A DNA stretch of 64,000 nucleotides from Nitratireductor aquimarinus (GTDB taxonomy: Bacteria; Pseudomonadota; Alphaproteobacteria; Rhizobiales; Rhizobiaceae). The notes under the pieces were generated by a model. The model ran no database searches and was not told the DNA's origin. It saw only the letters and a program-made list of their open reading frames with translations. A program made the translations under genes and the position numbers. The DNA is taken from assembly GCF_046773475.1 (NCBI RefSeq), contig NZ_CP177240.1, forward strand, positions 248,001-312,000. Reading direction: 5' to 3'. Within the stretch, counting starts at the first letter, position 1; every line of letters begins with the position of its first letter. Shown here piece by piece: positions 33,228 through 42,576 of this stretch.

Positions 33228-34196
33228 TCAGACCAGGAGGGGCGTGACGGTCTCTATCGCGTTCTGCCGCAATGTCTGCGAAGGCAGTTCGCCGAAGAGG
33301 GCGGCATAATCACGCGCAAAGCGACCGCCATCATAGAAGCCGAGTTCGTGCGAAATCCGCGTCACGTTGTTTGTGAAGGCATCAGCGAAGAGCAGCATGC
33401 GCCGCGCCTCGTGCAACCGGCGGCGGCGGAGCAGGGCGTGGACGGTGCAGTCGAATTTCGCCCGTACCGCGCGCTCCAGCGTGCGTTCGTGAATGCCGGC
33501 CATCCTGCAAAGTCCGGCAACCGTCAGGCGCGGTTCGTCTGAGGCTTCAAGAAAATCATACATGCGGGCAATGGCCGAATTTCCGCGCCGGTCCGGCCGG
33601 GCCTGTTCCTGCCGGCAGGCGTCGAGAACGAGCGGCTTGATCGCACCGACCAAATCGGCACGCAGCATGTCGCCGAACGCTCTGTCTGGTTCTCCTTCGC
33701 CCGTGTGCAGCGCATCAAGACAGACCCGCCGCAGGGCGCCGGCCTGCCGGTTCGTCAGGTGAATGGGGCGACCGTTCTTGCAGGCGTCGAAATGATCCCA
33801 GAGATCGGCGAATTCCGGCGCATAGCGTTCATCCGTACCGATCAGGATGACGATCTGGTCGTGGCCGGCAGCCGTGGTGCTGTCCAGCTCTCGATAGAAG
33901 CTGTGGTGAAGGTTGTGTTTGCACAGCGTTCGCCCCCAGAAGGCCGACTTGTCGCACAGACCCGCAAGCGGCAGGGCGAGAGCAAGAGCGTCGGGCGGTG
34001 TCGTGCCGCGCAGCCGCATGTCCGTATGGTACTGATCCCGGTAGATGGCGATGCCGTCGAGCTTCAGAAACGCGATGTCGCAGCCGAACGGGCCGGCCTC
34101 CAGCGGCTCGACGGTCAGGTTCCACGGGCGGATTGCCGCCTCGTAGAGGCTGGGTTCCTCCGTGGAGAAAAAGCCGGTTCCTGCGCGCTCGCTCAC
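33228..34196 (-). CDS. AraC/XylS-family transcriptional regulator
   Basis: 322 residues. Two C-terminal helix-turn-helix motifs (VAGLCRMAGIHERTLERAVR near 220; RISHELGFYDGGRFARDYAALFGE near 277) follow an unrecognised effector domain. GTG start at 34196 with GGGGAGG upstream. Divergent from the alkylsulfatase-like gene with 208 nt between, so regulation of that gene by an amphipathic sulfate ester or its alcohol is plausible but inferred. Confidence 0.88.
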   Translation of the reverse strand: MSERAGTGFFSTEEPSLYEAAIRPWNLTVEPLEAGPFGCDIAFLKLDGIAIYRDQYHTDMRLRGTTPPDALALALPLAGLCDKSAFWGRTLCKHNLHHSFYRELDSTTAAGHDQIVILIGTDERYAPEFADLWDHFDACKNGRPIHLTNRQAGALRRVCLDALHTGEGEPDRAFGDMLRADLVGAIKPLVLDACRQEQARPDRRGNSAIARMYDFLEASDEPRLTVAGLCRMAGIHERTLERAVRAKFDCTVHALLRRRRLHEARRMLLFADAFTNNVTRISHELGFYDGGRFARDYAALFGELPSQTLRQNAIETVTPLLV

Positions 34197-34404
34197 AAAG
34201 TTTTCCTCCCCGAAAACTTGTCGGAAATTACGTAGCAGGCTGGCTAAGTTTCGAAATACTCAAACGCCATGGCTGAACGGTTTCCGCGCCCCGTGCCCGT
34301 GAGTGGTTTTGCACAAGACCTCTCATGGTAGCGCCGAGCGCGGTCTTCGTACAGGCATTTGGACTGCGGCAACCGCCAGCGGTTCCTGTTTGGGGAGAAG
34401 AAGC

Positions 34405-36351
34405 ATGCAAAAGACATCCGCAAAGCCGGTCGTGCGCCGGCTTGAAACGACACATCTCAAACCACATCGAAACAAGACATTGTCCCTGCTTGCCGGCGCT
34501 GCCTGTGCGCTCTTTCTGGCGCAGGCGGGCGATGTTCGACTGGTATCCGATGCGATGGCGGACGAGGCCGAAGTCGAGCGCCTGATGGCAGGCTATGAGG
34601 CTTTCAAGCCCAATCTCGCGCCCATTGTGCTCGATCGCGGCGACAATCTCGCCTTCACGGAAGCATCGGACACGATCCATCCCGAACAGACCGCGTTTGC
34701 CCGGCAGATGCAGCGCGGCATCTATATGCCGGTCAAGGACAAGGTCTATGTGGCGGTTGGCTACGGCATCACCAGCACCACGATGGTGGTTGGCGATGAC
34801 GGCGTCATCATCATCGATCCGGGCGAGAATGACGATTTCGGCGCGCTGGTCATGGAGGAGTTCCGCAGCTTAACCGACAAACCCATCAAGGCCATCGTCT
34901 ACACGCACCGTCATCCCGATCACCCGTTCGGCTCCAAGGGGCTCGGCGTGACCGAAGAGGACGTGAAGTCTGGCAAGGTGAAGATCTACGCCCATGACAG
35001 CTTCATGGAATATCTGGTCAATGACGCAAGCGTGGTCGGTCCGATCCTGTCGATCCGCACCGCGCTCGCCAGCACGCTGCTCGATGTCGGCCCGGAAGGC
35101 CGTGTGCATCAGGCGCTTGGGCCCACATTCGATTCCGGCCCGGTGTCGCTTTTACAGCCGACGGACACGTTTGACGAAATGCTGGACGTGACCATCGCCG
35201 GTGTGCGGATGGTCATGTTCCACGCCTATGGCGATGCCGAGGATGAAATCGGCGTCTGGTTCCCGGAGATGAAGCACCTGCACGGATCGGAAACGATCCA
35301 GGGCGAGTCCTTCCCCAATATCTACACGCTGCGCGGCACCAAATTCCGCGATCCGGTGGAGTGGTATACGGGCGTCGACCGGCTGCTGGAGTATGCGCGT
35401 GAGGCAGACAGCTATTCCGGCTCCCACATGCGTCCGTGGGTCGGCAACGAGTTCATTGTCGAGCGCATCACCAATTATCGCGACGCGATCCAGTATGTAC
35501 ACGACCAGACCGTACGGCTCATGAACATGGGCTACACGCGGGAGGAACTGGCAGACACGATCCGCCTGCCGGAGCATCTGGCCAACGATCCGTGGCTTGG
35601 AGAGTATTACGGCACCGTCGCCCACAGCACGCGCAACATCTATGGCGGCTATCTCGGCTGGTATCAGGCAGATCCGACCGAACTCGCCACGCCGGGCTTC
35701 GAAAAGAAGGCTGCGCTTTATGTCGAGGCACTCGGCGGCCGTGACGCGATCATGGAGAAGGCCCGCAAGGCGCTCGATGAAGGCGAATATGGCTGGTCGA
35801 TGGAGCTTCTGACCCATGCCGTCCGCGTTGATGGCGAGGACATGGAAGCCCGTGCAATGAAAGCCGAGGCGATGCGTGAATGGGCCTATCAGCAGCCCAA
35901 CATCTACTGGCGCGGCCTTGCGCTTGGCGGTGCTCTGGAACTGGAGGACAAGCTCGACTATTCGCGCATCTGGAACTTCGCCGCTCCCGACATCATCAAG
36001 GCGCTTTCGCCCGACGCCATCATCGAGTCCGTTCGGGTGCGGCTCGATCCCGAAAAGGCGGCGGACGCGCACATGACCATCGGGTTCCGGTTCACGGATA
36101 TCCAGGACGACAGCGCGCTTGAAATCCGCAGGGGCGTGGCGGTCTTCCATCCTAAAAGCCCGGAGAAAACCGACGCCACCATCGTCGCGACCAAGGCGCT
36201 TCTGGATGACATTCTTCTGGAGCAGACCACGCTTGCCGATGCACTGGCCGAAGGCTCGCTGACCATTGAGGGCGACGAGAAGGCCATCGAGCGCTTCTTC
36301 GGCTATCTCGATCCGCCGAACGCCGATCCGATCAAGCTCGTCGTACGCTGA
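34405..36351 (+). CDS. Exported metallo-beta-lactamase-fold alkylsulfatase-like enzyme
   Basis: 648 residues with an N-terminal hydrophobic export signal (about 25-45). The MBL metal motif is THRHPDH (near residue 169-175). The middle domain keeps the SdsA1/YjcS pattern: NIYTLRG, VHDQTVRLMNMGYTREELADTIRLP, YYGTVAHSTRNIYGGYLGWY; the C-terminus is an SCP2-like domain. Members hydrolyse primary alkyl sulfates such as SDS. The usual HHWPxWGN segment reads GSHMRPWVGN, and EIGVWFPEMK replaces a typical active-site context, so this is a divergent subfamily and its substrate may differ. GGGGAGAAG supports the ATG at 34405. Confidence 0.85.
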   Translation: MQKTSAKPVVRRLETTHLKPHRNKTLSLLAGAACALFLAQAGDVRLVSDAMADEAEVERLMAGYEAFKPNLAPIVLDRGDNLAFTEASDTIHPEQTAFARQMQRGIYMPVKDKVYVAVGYGITSTTMVVGDDGVIIIDPGENDDFGALVMEEFRSLTDKPIKAIVYTHRHPDHPFGSKGLGVTEEDVKSGKVKIYAHDSFMEYLVNDASVVGPILSIRTALASTLLDVGPEGRVHQALGPTFDSGPVSLLQPTDTFDEMLDVTIAGVRMVMFHAYGDAEDEIGVWFPEMKHLHGSETIQGESFPNIYTLRGTKFRDPVEWYTGVDRLLEYAREADSYSGSHMRPWVGNEFIVERITNYRDAIQYVHDQTVRLMNMGYTREELADTIRLPEHLANDPWLGEYYGTVAHSTRNIYGGYLGWYQADPTELATPGFEKKAALYVEALGGRDAIMEKARKALDEGEYGWSMELLTHAVRVDGEDMEARAMKAEAMREWAYQQPNIYWRGLALGGALELEDKLDYSRIWNFAAPDIIKALSPDAIIESVRVRLDPEKAADAHMTIGFRFTDIQDDSALEIRRGVAVFHPKSPEKTDATIVATKALLDDILLEQTTLADALAEGSLTIEGDEKAIERFFGYLDPPNADPIKLVVR

Positions 36352-36372
36352 TTCAGACTGATCGACGCCATG

Positions 36373-36408
36373 CAGCCGCAGACCGCCAATCCGGTCTGCG
36401 GCTGTTTT
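36373..36408 (+). terminator. Intrinsic terminator after the alkylsulfatase-like gene
   Basis: CAGCCGCAGACC (36373-36384) pairs perfectly with GGTCTGCGGCTG (36393-36404), 8-nt loop, then TTTT (36405-36408). Confidence 0.9.
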
Positions 36409-36555
36409 CGTTTGGGCGTGCTGTTTGTCGCCTGCACCTTATCCACGGTCAAAACACGCAAAAGCCGATGCTTTCCAGTCACTTGCCGGCCCTCTTCTTT
36501 GCCGGCTTGACGCCGTCGCCAATAGTCTCTACCAAATGGCCGCTCTAAATAACGA

Positions 36556-36579
36556 ACTAGTTCAATATATTGAACTAGT
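36556..36579. promoter_or_regulatory. Perfect 24-bp palindrome, probable IclR-family operator
   Basis: ACTAGTTCAATA (36556-36567) is followed immediately by its exact reverse complement (36568-36579), 25 nt before the GTG start of the IclR gene. GAACTAGTTC (36554-36563) is nested inside. It lies in an AT-rich stretch within an otherwise GC-rich spacer and would block ribosome or polymerase access, consistent with autoregulation. Confidence 0.7.
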
Positions 36580-36603
36580 GGAGGCCGAGGAGGAGGCAGC
36601 CAG

Positions 36604-37365
36604 GTGAGTGGTCGCGGCGCTGAGCGCATTTTGCTTTTGTTGGAATGGATGGCCCGTCAGGAAGGCGCGGTCTCGTTCTCCGACGCCGTCGCTGCACTGG
36701 AGCTTCCCAAGAGCAGCGCGCTCGGCCTTTTGCGCATGCTGGTCGATCTTGGCTATGCCGCCCGCGAGGATGACGGCCGCTATCGTCTTTGCCGTCTTCC
36801 CGGCGAGCCGGATGACGCGCATCAGGCATGGGGCACACTTGCGCGCCTCACCGATGCGGTTCTGCACACGGCAGTACGCGAGGCGGGCGAATCCGGCTTT
36901 CTCGCCGTGCTCGATGAAGACGACCGCGTTCGTTACATCTCCAAGCTCATGCCCGAGCGCGAGATCAGATATGACCGCGACATCACCGTGTCGCGCAGGG
37001 CGCATCAGGTCACGAGCGGCATCGTGCTTCTGACCGGCCTTTCCGCCGACCGGCTTGCCGCGTATGCGACGCGTGCGGCTGAAGAAGCCGGCGATCCGGA
37101 TCTGCGCGAAGCCATTCTCTCAAAGGTGGAAGACGCGCGCGCGGCCGGCCATGCCGTCAATCTGCGTGGCGTGGTCGAGGGTGCTGCGGGCGTTGCGGCT
37201 CCCGTTCTTGATGCAGACGGATGTGTGCGCGCCGCACTCAACATTGCCGGCCCCGCCGACCGCATGGCCGCAAACATCGATCAGGTCATTGCCGTGACCT
37301 GCGAAAGCGCAGCGCAGGCCACCGCCGCGCTCACCGCCTTTCGCCACAGGCTGCCGGCCCGGTAG
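36604..37365 (+). CDS. IclR-family transcriptional regulator
   Basis: 253 residues. Winged helix at about 5-60 (AERILLLLEWMARQEGAVSF, LELPKSSALGLLRMLVDLGY) and an IclR effector domain (about 75-250) with the terminal VTCESAAQATAALTAF helix. GTG start at 36604 preceded by GAGGAGG. It stands just upstream of, and collinear with, tctCBA and the CoA-transferase/lyase pair, and is their likely regulator. A perfect palindrome precedes it. Confidence 0.9.
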   Translation: MSGRGAERILLLLEWMARQEGAVSFSDAVAALELPKSSALGLLRMLVDLGYAAREDDGRYRLCRLPGEPDDAHQAWGTLARLTDAVLHTAVREAGESGFLAVLDEDDRVRYISKLMPEREIRYDRDITVSRRAHQVTSGIVLLTGLSADRLAAYATRAAEEAGDPDLREAILSKVEDARAAGHAVNLRGVVEGAAGVAAPVLDADGCVRAALNIAGPADRMAANIDQVIAVTCESAAQATAALTAFRHRLPAR

Positions 37366-37431
37366 CCACCCGATCCGCACGCAATGCGGTTCCAACATCA
37401 CTCAACCAGACGATCATCAGGAGGAAACGAC

Positions 37432-38391
37432 GTGAAACATATGCTTAAATCCATGGGTATGGCTGCCGCCGTGCTCGCTGCAGCACAGGCCGCTCCGGCC
37501 AGCGCGCAGGAATTCCCCGAGCGCGGAATCGAGTTCGTCGCCGGTTATGGTCCGGGCGGCGGTCACGACACCATGCTGCGCTCCATGGCCAAGATCATGC
37601 AGGAAGAGGGCATCATCGAGACGCCGATCAACGTGATCAACAAGCCGGGCGGCAGCTCCGCCGTGGCCATGGGCTACCTGAACTCGCGCGCCGGTGACGG
37701 TCACTACCTCATGTCGGTGACCTCCTCGCACATCACCACGCCGCTCACCTCCAACATCGGCCTCGACTTTTCCGATTTCACGCCGATTGCGCGTCTGGGC
37801 ATCGACCCCGAGCTGCTCGTCGTCAACGCGGCGGGCCCCTACAAGTCCATCGACGATCTGCTCAAGGCCGACAAGGTTCTGAACGTTGGCGGCACGGCCA
37901 CGGGCAGCATCGAGCACATCGTCGCCATCCAGTTCCAGAAGCAGACCGGCAAGAAGGTCAACTTCGTGCCGTTCCAGGGCGATGGCGATGTGGTTGCAGC
38001 ACTGCTGAGCAACCAGCTCGACTTCATCGTCACCAATCCGGGCACGGCCCGCGACTTCATCGAGGCAGGCAAGTTCAACGCGCTGGCCATCAGCACGGAA
38101 GAGCGCATCGACGCGCTTCCCGATGTTCCGACCTTCAAAGAGCAGTACATCGACATCACGCTCAGCCTCTATCGCGGCGTCACCGCTCCGGCTGACATCA
38201 GCGATGAAGCAAAGGCCTATCTCATCGAGAAGATGACCGAGCTGAACGAGAGCGCTGCCTGGAAGTCCGGCTATCTCGACCCGAACTCCGTGGTTGAGGG
38301 TTTCATCACCGGTGATGAATTCGAGGCCTATCTCGAAGAGACCCAGGGCGTCTATCGCGAGACGCTCACCGAGCTCGGCATCATTAAATAA
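37432..38391 (+). CDS. tctC: Tripartite tricarboxylate transporter binding protein (TctC/Bug family)
   Basis: 319 residues, signal peptide ending ASA|QEFPERGIEF. Bug-family landmarks: VAGYGPGGGHDTMLR (near 36), VINKPGGSSAVAMGYLNSR and ALISTEERIDALPDVPTFKE (near 218), the lid region for carboxylate ligands. GTG at 37432 lies 7 nt after AGGAGG and is preferred over ATG 37441. Captures a di- or tricarboxylate for TctAB. Confidence 0.9.
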   Translation: MKHMLKSMGMAAAVLAAAQAAPASAQEFPERGIEFVAGYGPGGGHDTMLRSMAKIMQEEGIIETPINVINKPGGSSAVAMGYLNSRAGDGHYLMSVTSSHITTPLTSNIGLDFSDFTPIARLGIDPELLVVNAAGPYKSIDDLLKADKVLNVGGTATGSIEHIVAIQFQKQTGKKVNFVPFQGDGDVVAALLSNQLDFIVTNPGTARDFIEAGKFNALAISTEERIDALPDVPTFKEQYIDITLSLYRGVTAPADISDEAKAYLIEKMTELNESAAWKSGYLDPNSVVEGFITGDEFEAYLEETQGVYRETLTELGIIK

Positions 38392-38408
38392 GTGACTGGA
38401 GAGGGCTC

Positions 38409-38855
38409 ATGAAACTGTCGGAAATCGTCCTGCTTGCGGGTCTCGCCGTCTTTTCGGGAGTCCTCCTCATAAGCAGTCTGGATATGCCTTACGGCTCGGA
38501 GCAGAGCTTCGGGCCGGGGTATATCCCGCTCAACATCGCACTTGTCATTCTGGGTCTGATCGGCATCCTCGCCGTCAAGGCTTTCATGGCCGGGCGCAAG
38601 CCCGGTGCGGACGGCAGCGCCGTCATCGAAGATCTTTCTTCGGCGCTCCCGGTGGCCGCCGTTATCGTTCTTCTGGCGGGCGCGATCTACGCCATGAGCT
38701 GGGGCAGCATTCTTGCGCCGCTTGGCCTGCTGATGATCATCCTGTCGTGGCGCTTCAACGGGCATGGCTTCGTAAAGTCCTGTCTGGTCAGCGCCGCCAT
38801 TCTGGCCGTCATCTACACGATCTTCAGCCTCTGGCTGAAAATCCCGCTTCAATAG
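38409..38855 (+). CDS. tctB: TTT transporter small membrane subunit TctB
   Basis: 148 residues with four membrane helices (about 5-23, 37-57, 77-95, 118-140). The helix 1-2 loop has the SFGPGYIPLNIALVILGLIG pattern of TctB. Lies between tctC and tctA in the usual order. Confidence 0.87.
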   Translation: MKLSEIVLLAGLAVFSGVLLISSLDMPYGSEQSFGPGYIPLNIALVILGLIGILAVKAFMAGRKPGADGSAVIEDLSSALPVAAVIVLLAGAIYAMSWGSILAPLGLLMIILSWRFNGHGFVKSCLVSAAILAVIYTIFSLWLKIPLQ

Positions 38856-38877
38856 TCTTCCTGAAAGTCGCTCTCCA

Positions 38878-40383
38878 ATGGACGCACTCACTCAACTCGC
38901 GGGCGGTTTTTCGGAAGTTCTGACCGTCTACAACATTTTGCTGATTTTCCTTGCCGGCATGATCGGCACGGTGGTCGGCGCGCTGCCGGGGCTTGGGCCA
39001 TCGGCAGGCATCGCGCTCATGCTGCCGCTGACCTTCGGCATGCCGCACGCTTCGGGCCTGTGCCTGCTTACCGGCGTCTACATGGGCACCATGTATGGCG
39101 GCCGCATCACGTCGATCCTCATCAACACGCCGGGCGACGCCCCCGCCATCATCACCGCCATGGAAGGCTATCCGATGATGCTGCGCGGGCAGGGCGGTCT
39201 GGCGCTCGGCCTGTCGGCGTTCTCGTCCTTCATCGGCGGTTTCTTTGGCCTTGCGGTTCTGATCTTCTTCGCGCCGGTGGTCTCTTCCTACGCGATCTAT
39301 CTCGGCGCACCGGAATATTTCCTGCTCATGCTGCTGGGGCTCAGTACGATTGTGCTTCTGGCCGGCGACAACATGGTGAAAGCCCTGCTGATGGCCTGTG
39401 TCGGCGTTCTGGTCTCCACCTTCGGCAGTGACTACATTTCCGGCCATATCCGCTTCGCCTTCACGCCGGAGCTGATCGAGGGCATCGACTTCGTCGCCAT
39501 CATCATCGGCCTCTACGGCCTTGGCGAAGTCTTCTACAATCTCGAAAAGCGCGTGCGCATCGATCTCGGCAAGCCGAGCTTCAACATCCGCGAATACATC
39601 CCGCCGGCATACGCCATCAAGGAGAGCGGCGGCGCAACCGTGCGCGGCTCGATCCTCGGCACCGTCATCGGCATTCTGCCGGGCGCCGGCGCAACTGTCG
39701 CGACCTTCCTCGAATATGCCCTGGAGCGGCGCATTTCGCGCAAGCCGGAAGAGTTCGGCAAGGGCGCAATTGCAGGTCTCGCCGGACCGGAAGCCTCCAA
39801 CAATGCTTCGGTTCCTGGTTCGCTGATCCCGCTCATCACGCTCGGCATTCCCGGCTCCGGCGGCACGGCCATCATGCTTGGCGCGCTCATCATGTTCGGC
39901 ATGCAGCCCGGCCCGCTTCTCATGATCAAGTCGGGAGACGTGGTCTGGGCGATGATTGCAGGCCTTGTGCTGGCGAACATCTTCCTGCTCTTCTCGAACG
40001 TGCTGTTGATTCCCGTCTTCGTGAATCTTCTGCGTTCCGTGCAGGGGCATCTGGCGAGCGTCGTCATCGCCCTTTGTGTCGTGGGTGCGTTCTCGCTTGC
40101 CTACAGCACGTTCAACATATGGGTCGCGCTGGTGTTCGGCGTGCTCGGATATCTGATGAAAAAGGCGGATTATCCCACCGGCCCGTTCATTCTGGCGGTT
40201 GTCCTTGCTCCGCTCGCGGAAAACTATTTCCGCCAGTCGATCATGCTGGGGCAAGGTGACTGGGCGATCTTCATCGACCGGCCCATCTCGCTCGGAATCA
40301 TCATTGCCATGGTCGTCCTTGGCGGACTGGGCATGGCGACGAAACGCTTCATGAAGCGCCGCGAACCTGCGGCGCGCGCCTGA
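38878..40383 (+). CDS. tctA: TTT transporter large membrane subunit TctA
   Basis: 501 residues, about 12 membrane segments. Signature GALPGLGPSAGIALMLPLTF (near 35) and its inverted-repeat partner GILPGAGATVATFLEYALER (near 264), plus INTPGDAPAIITAMEGYP (about 83-100). The central transport subunit for tricarboxylates or related acids. Confidence 0.93.
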   Translation: MDALTQLAGGFSEVLTVYNILLIFLAGMIGTVVGALPGLGPSAGIALMLPLTFGMPHASGLCLLTGVYMGTMYGGRITSILINTPGDAPAIITAMEGYPMMLRGQGGLALGLSAFSSFIGGFFGLAVLIFFAPVVSSYAIYLGAPEYFLLMLLGLSTIVLLAGDNMVKALLMACVGVLVSTFGSDYISGHIRFAFTPELIEGIDFVAIIIGLYGLGEVFYNLEKRVRIDLGKPSFNIREYIPPAYAIKESGGATVRGSILGTVIGILPGAGATVATFLEYALERRISRKPEEFGKGAIAGLAGPEASNNASVPGSLIPLITLGIPGSGGTAIMLGALIMFGMQPGPLLMIKSGDVVWAMIAGLVLANIFLLFSNVLLIPVFVNLLRSVQGHLASVVIALCVVGAFSLAYSTFNIWVALVFGVLGYLMKKADYPTGPFILAVVLAPLAENYFRQSIMLGQGDWAIFIDRPISLGIIIAMVVLGGLGMATKRFMKRREPAARA

Positions 40384-40402
40384 GACTACAAGAAGGAAGA
40401 CT

Positions 40403-41644
40403 ATGGCCGACCGTGCCTGGAAACCCGTCGATTTCACGCCCGATGCAAAAGGTCCGCTGAGCGGGATCGTTGTGCTTGACCTGTCGCGTCTCGTGGCGGG
40501 CAACATGACCTCGCTTCAGATGGCCGATTTCGGGGCCGAGGTCATCAAGGTGGAACCGCTTCCCGCAGGCGATCCCCTGCGGGCGTGGAAGCAGGGCGGC
40601 CATGCCACTTTCTGGAAGGTCTATGGCCGCAACAAGAAGAGCATCGCGCTTGATTTTCGAAAGGAAGGCGCGCTGGATCTTCTGCGCCGGCTCATCGCCC
40701 GCGCCGATGTGATGATCGAGAGCTTCCGGCCGGGCACGCTGGAAAAGATGGGGCTCGGGCCGGAAGTGCTCAAGCGCGATTTCCCGGGACTGGTTCTGCT
40801 CAGGGTTTCCGGTTTTGGCCAGAGCGGCCCCTACAGCCCGCGTCCCGGTTTCGGAACGCTGGTCGAGGGCATGTCCGGCTTTGCACACCGCAATGGCGAG
40901 GAAGGGGGCGATCCGCTGCTGCCGCCGCTGGCGCTCGCAGACATGATTTCCGGCCTCTACGGGGCCAATGCCGTGATGATGGCGCTGCGCGCGCGTGACC
41001 GCGACGGGCATGGTCAGGTGATCGACCTGTCGCTGCTTGATGCGATGGTTTCCGTGCTTGGGCCGGAGCCGCTCGACTACCAGATCACCGGCAAGCCCAA
41101 ACAGCGTGTCGGCAATGGGTCCAACACGTCGAGCCCGCGCAATGTCTACAAGACGAGCGACGGGCACTTCATCGCCATTTCCGCGTCCATTCAAAAAACC
41201 GCCGAGCGCCTGTTCCGCAGCATCGGGCGCGAAGACATGATCACCGACCCGCGCTACGCCACCAACGAGCAGCGCGTTTCGCGCCGGCATGAGGTCGACG
41301 CCATTGTCGGTGGGTGGATCGGGGCGCGCAGCCGCGCCGAGGTTCTGGAGATTTTCGAGAAGGACGGCATCACCGCCGCGCCGCTCTACGACGTGGCGGA
41401 CATCTGCGCCGACCGTCATTTCATCGAACGCGGCATCTATGTCGCTGCACCGGATGAAGAGCACGGAAGCGTGCCCATGCATGCGCCCACGCCGCGCCTT
41501 TCCGAAACGCCGGGCACCCTGCGCGGTCCGGCCCCTGCGCTGGGCGCACATTCGCGCGAAATCCTGCGGGCGGCCGCGTTCTCCGATGCCGAGGTCGATG
41601 GCTTCGTCACCGCCGGCGTCATCAACGACGGAGCAGATGCATGA
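40403..41644 (+). CDS. Class III CoA-transferase (CaiB/BaiF family)
   Basis: 413 residues. Family landmarks: VLDLSRLVAGNMTSLQMADFGAEVIKVE split over residues 25-53, NKKSIALDFRKEGALDLL, and the nucleophilic Asp in ALADMISGLYG (near 178). Transfers CoA between carboxylic acids, here most likely from succinyl-CoA to the acid imported by TctCBA. GAAGGAAG precedes the ATG. Stop overlaps the lyase gene by 4 nt. Confidence 0.9.
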   Translation: MADRAWKPVDFTPDAKGPLSGIVVLDLSRLVAGNMTSLQMADFGAEVIKVEPLPAGDPLRAWKQGGHATFWKVYGRNKKSIALDFRKEGALDLLRRLIARADVMIESFRPGTLEKMGLGPEVLKRDFPGLVLLRVSGFGQSGPYSPRPGFGTLVEGMSGFAHRNGEEGGDPLLPPLALADMISGLYGANAVMMALRARDRDGHGQVIDLSLLDAMVSVLGPEPLDYQITGKPKQRVGNGSNTSSPRNVYKTSDGHFIAISASIQKTAERLFRSIGREDMITDPRYATNEQRVSRRHEVDAIVGGWIGARSRAEVLEIFEKDGITAAPLYDVADICADRHFIERGIYVAAPDEEHGSVPMHAPTPRLSETPGTLRGPAPALGAHSREILRAAAFSDAEVDGFVTAGVINDGADA

Positions 41645-42519
41645 GGCAGACAGCAAACCAGCCGCGCTGGCGCTCGCTTCTCTATGTGCCGGGCAACAAT
41701 GAGCGCTTCATCGGCAAGGCCCAGACCCGTGGAGCCGATGCGGTTGTGCTCGATCTGGAAGACAGCGTCCCCGATCACGAAAAGGCAACCGCCCGCACGA
41801 TGACAGCGGCGGCGCTTCCGACACTTGCCGAGGGGCCATCGGATCTGCTGGTGCGCATCAATGGCGGCATGCGGCTTGCCGTGCCGGAACTTGAAGCTGT
41901 GGTTCAGCCCGGTCTGCGCGGCATCTTCGTGCCCAAATGCGAAGCTGCGGAAAAACTGCGTCTCATCTCCGAGGTGCTGTTCGATCTTGAGGCCGAACGC
42001 GGCCTGCCGGTCGGTGAAATCGCTCTGGTGGCGATGATCGAGACCCCGCGCGGCCTTGAAAACGTGCATGACATTGCGCGGGCCGATCCACGCCTTTGCG
42101 GCATGATCCTCGGCAGCGAGGACTTCGCCACAGCCACCGGCATGCAGCCGACGCCCGAGGCGCTGCTCGCACCGCGCCAGCAGATCGTCTTTGCTGCGCA
42201 TGCAGCCGGCATCGCGCCTCTGGGGCTTCTGGACAGTGTCGCCAATTATGGTGATGCGGAGCATCTTTCCGCAGTGGCTCGCCGGGCGCGGGCCTTCGGC
42301 TTTCGCGGCGCAACCTGCGTGCATCCGGCAGCCGTCGCGCCTCTCAACGCGGCATTCCTGCCGTCGGATGAGGAAACAGATTGGGCAAAGCGCGTCGTCG
42401 CGGCGATGGAAGAGGCCCACGCACAGGGCAGGGGAGCCGCCACGCTCGACGGACGCATGATCGACAAGCCGATGCTGGATCGCGCGCGGGACATTCTGGC
42501 GTCTCGGCCCGGGCATTGA
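41641..42519 (+). CDS. HpcH/HpaI aldolase family, CitE-like acyl-CoA lyase
   Basis: 292 residues. CitE/malyl-CoA lyase landmarks: SLLYVPGNNERFI, VVLDLEDSVPDHEKATAR (near 36), MIETPRGLENV (near 134) and GMILGSEDFATATGMQPTPEAL (about 155-176). Such lyases split malyl-, citramalyl- or methylmalyl-CoA into acetyl- or propionyl-CoA plus a 2-oxoacid. With the CoA-transferase it forms a two-step route: activation then cleavage. Substrate not determinable here. Confidence 0.9.
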   Translation: MRQTANQPRWRSLLYVPGNNERFIGKAQTRGADAVVLDLEDSVPDHEKATARTMTAAALPTLAEGPSDLLVRINGGMRLAVPELEAVVQPGLRGIFVPKCEAAEKLRLISEVLFDLEAERGLPVGEIALVAMIETPRGLENVHDIARADPRLCGMILGSEDFATATGMQPTPEALLAPRQQIVFAAHAAGIAPLGLLDSVANYGDAEHLSAVARRARAFGFRGATCVHPAAVAPLNAAFLPSDEETDWAKRVVAAMEEAHAQGRGAATLDGRMIDKPMLDRARDILASRPGH

Positions 42520-42526
42520 GCCAGTT

Positions 42527-42549
42527 GCGGCGTCCTGCATGGACGCCGC
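42527..42549 (+). terminator. Hairpin after the TTT/lyase operon
   Basis: GCGGCGTCC (42527-42535) and GGACGCCGC (42541-42549), perfect 9-bp stem, 5-nt loop. No U-tract, so termination is only probable. Confidence 0.5.
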
Positions 42550-42576
42550 ATTCGCCGCAGTGACACGGCGACGGAA

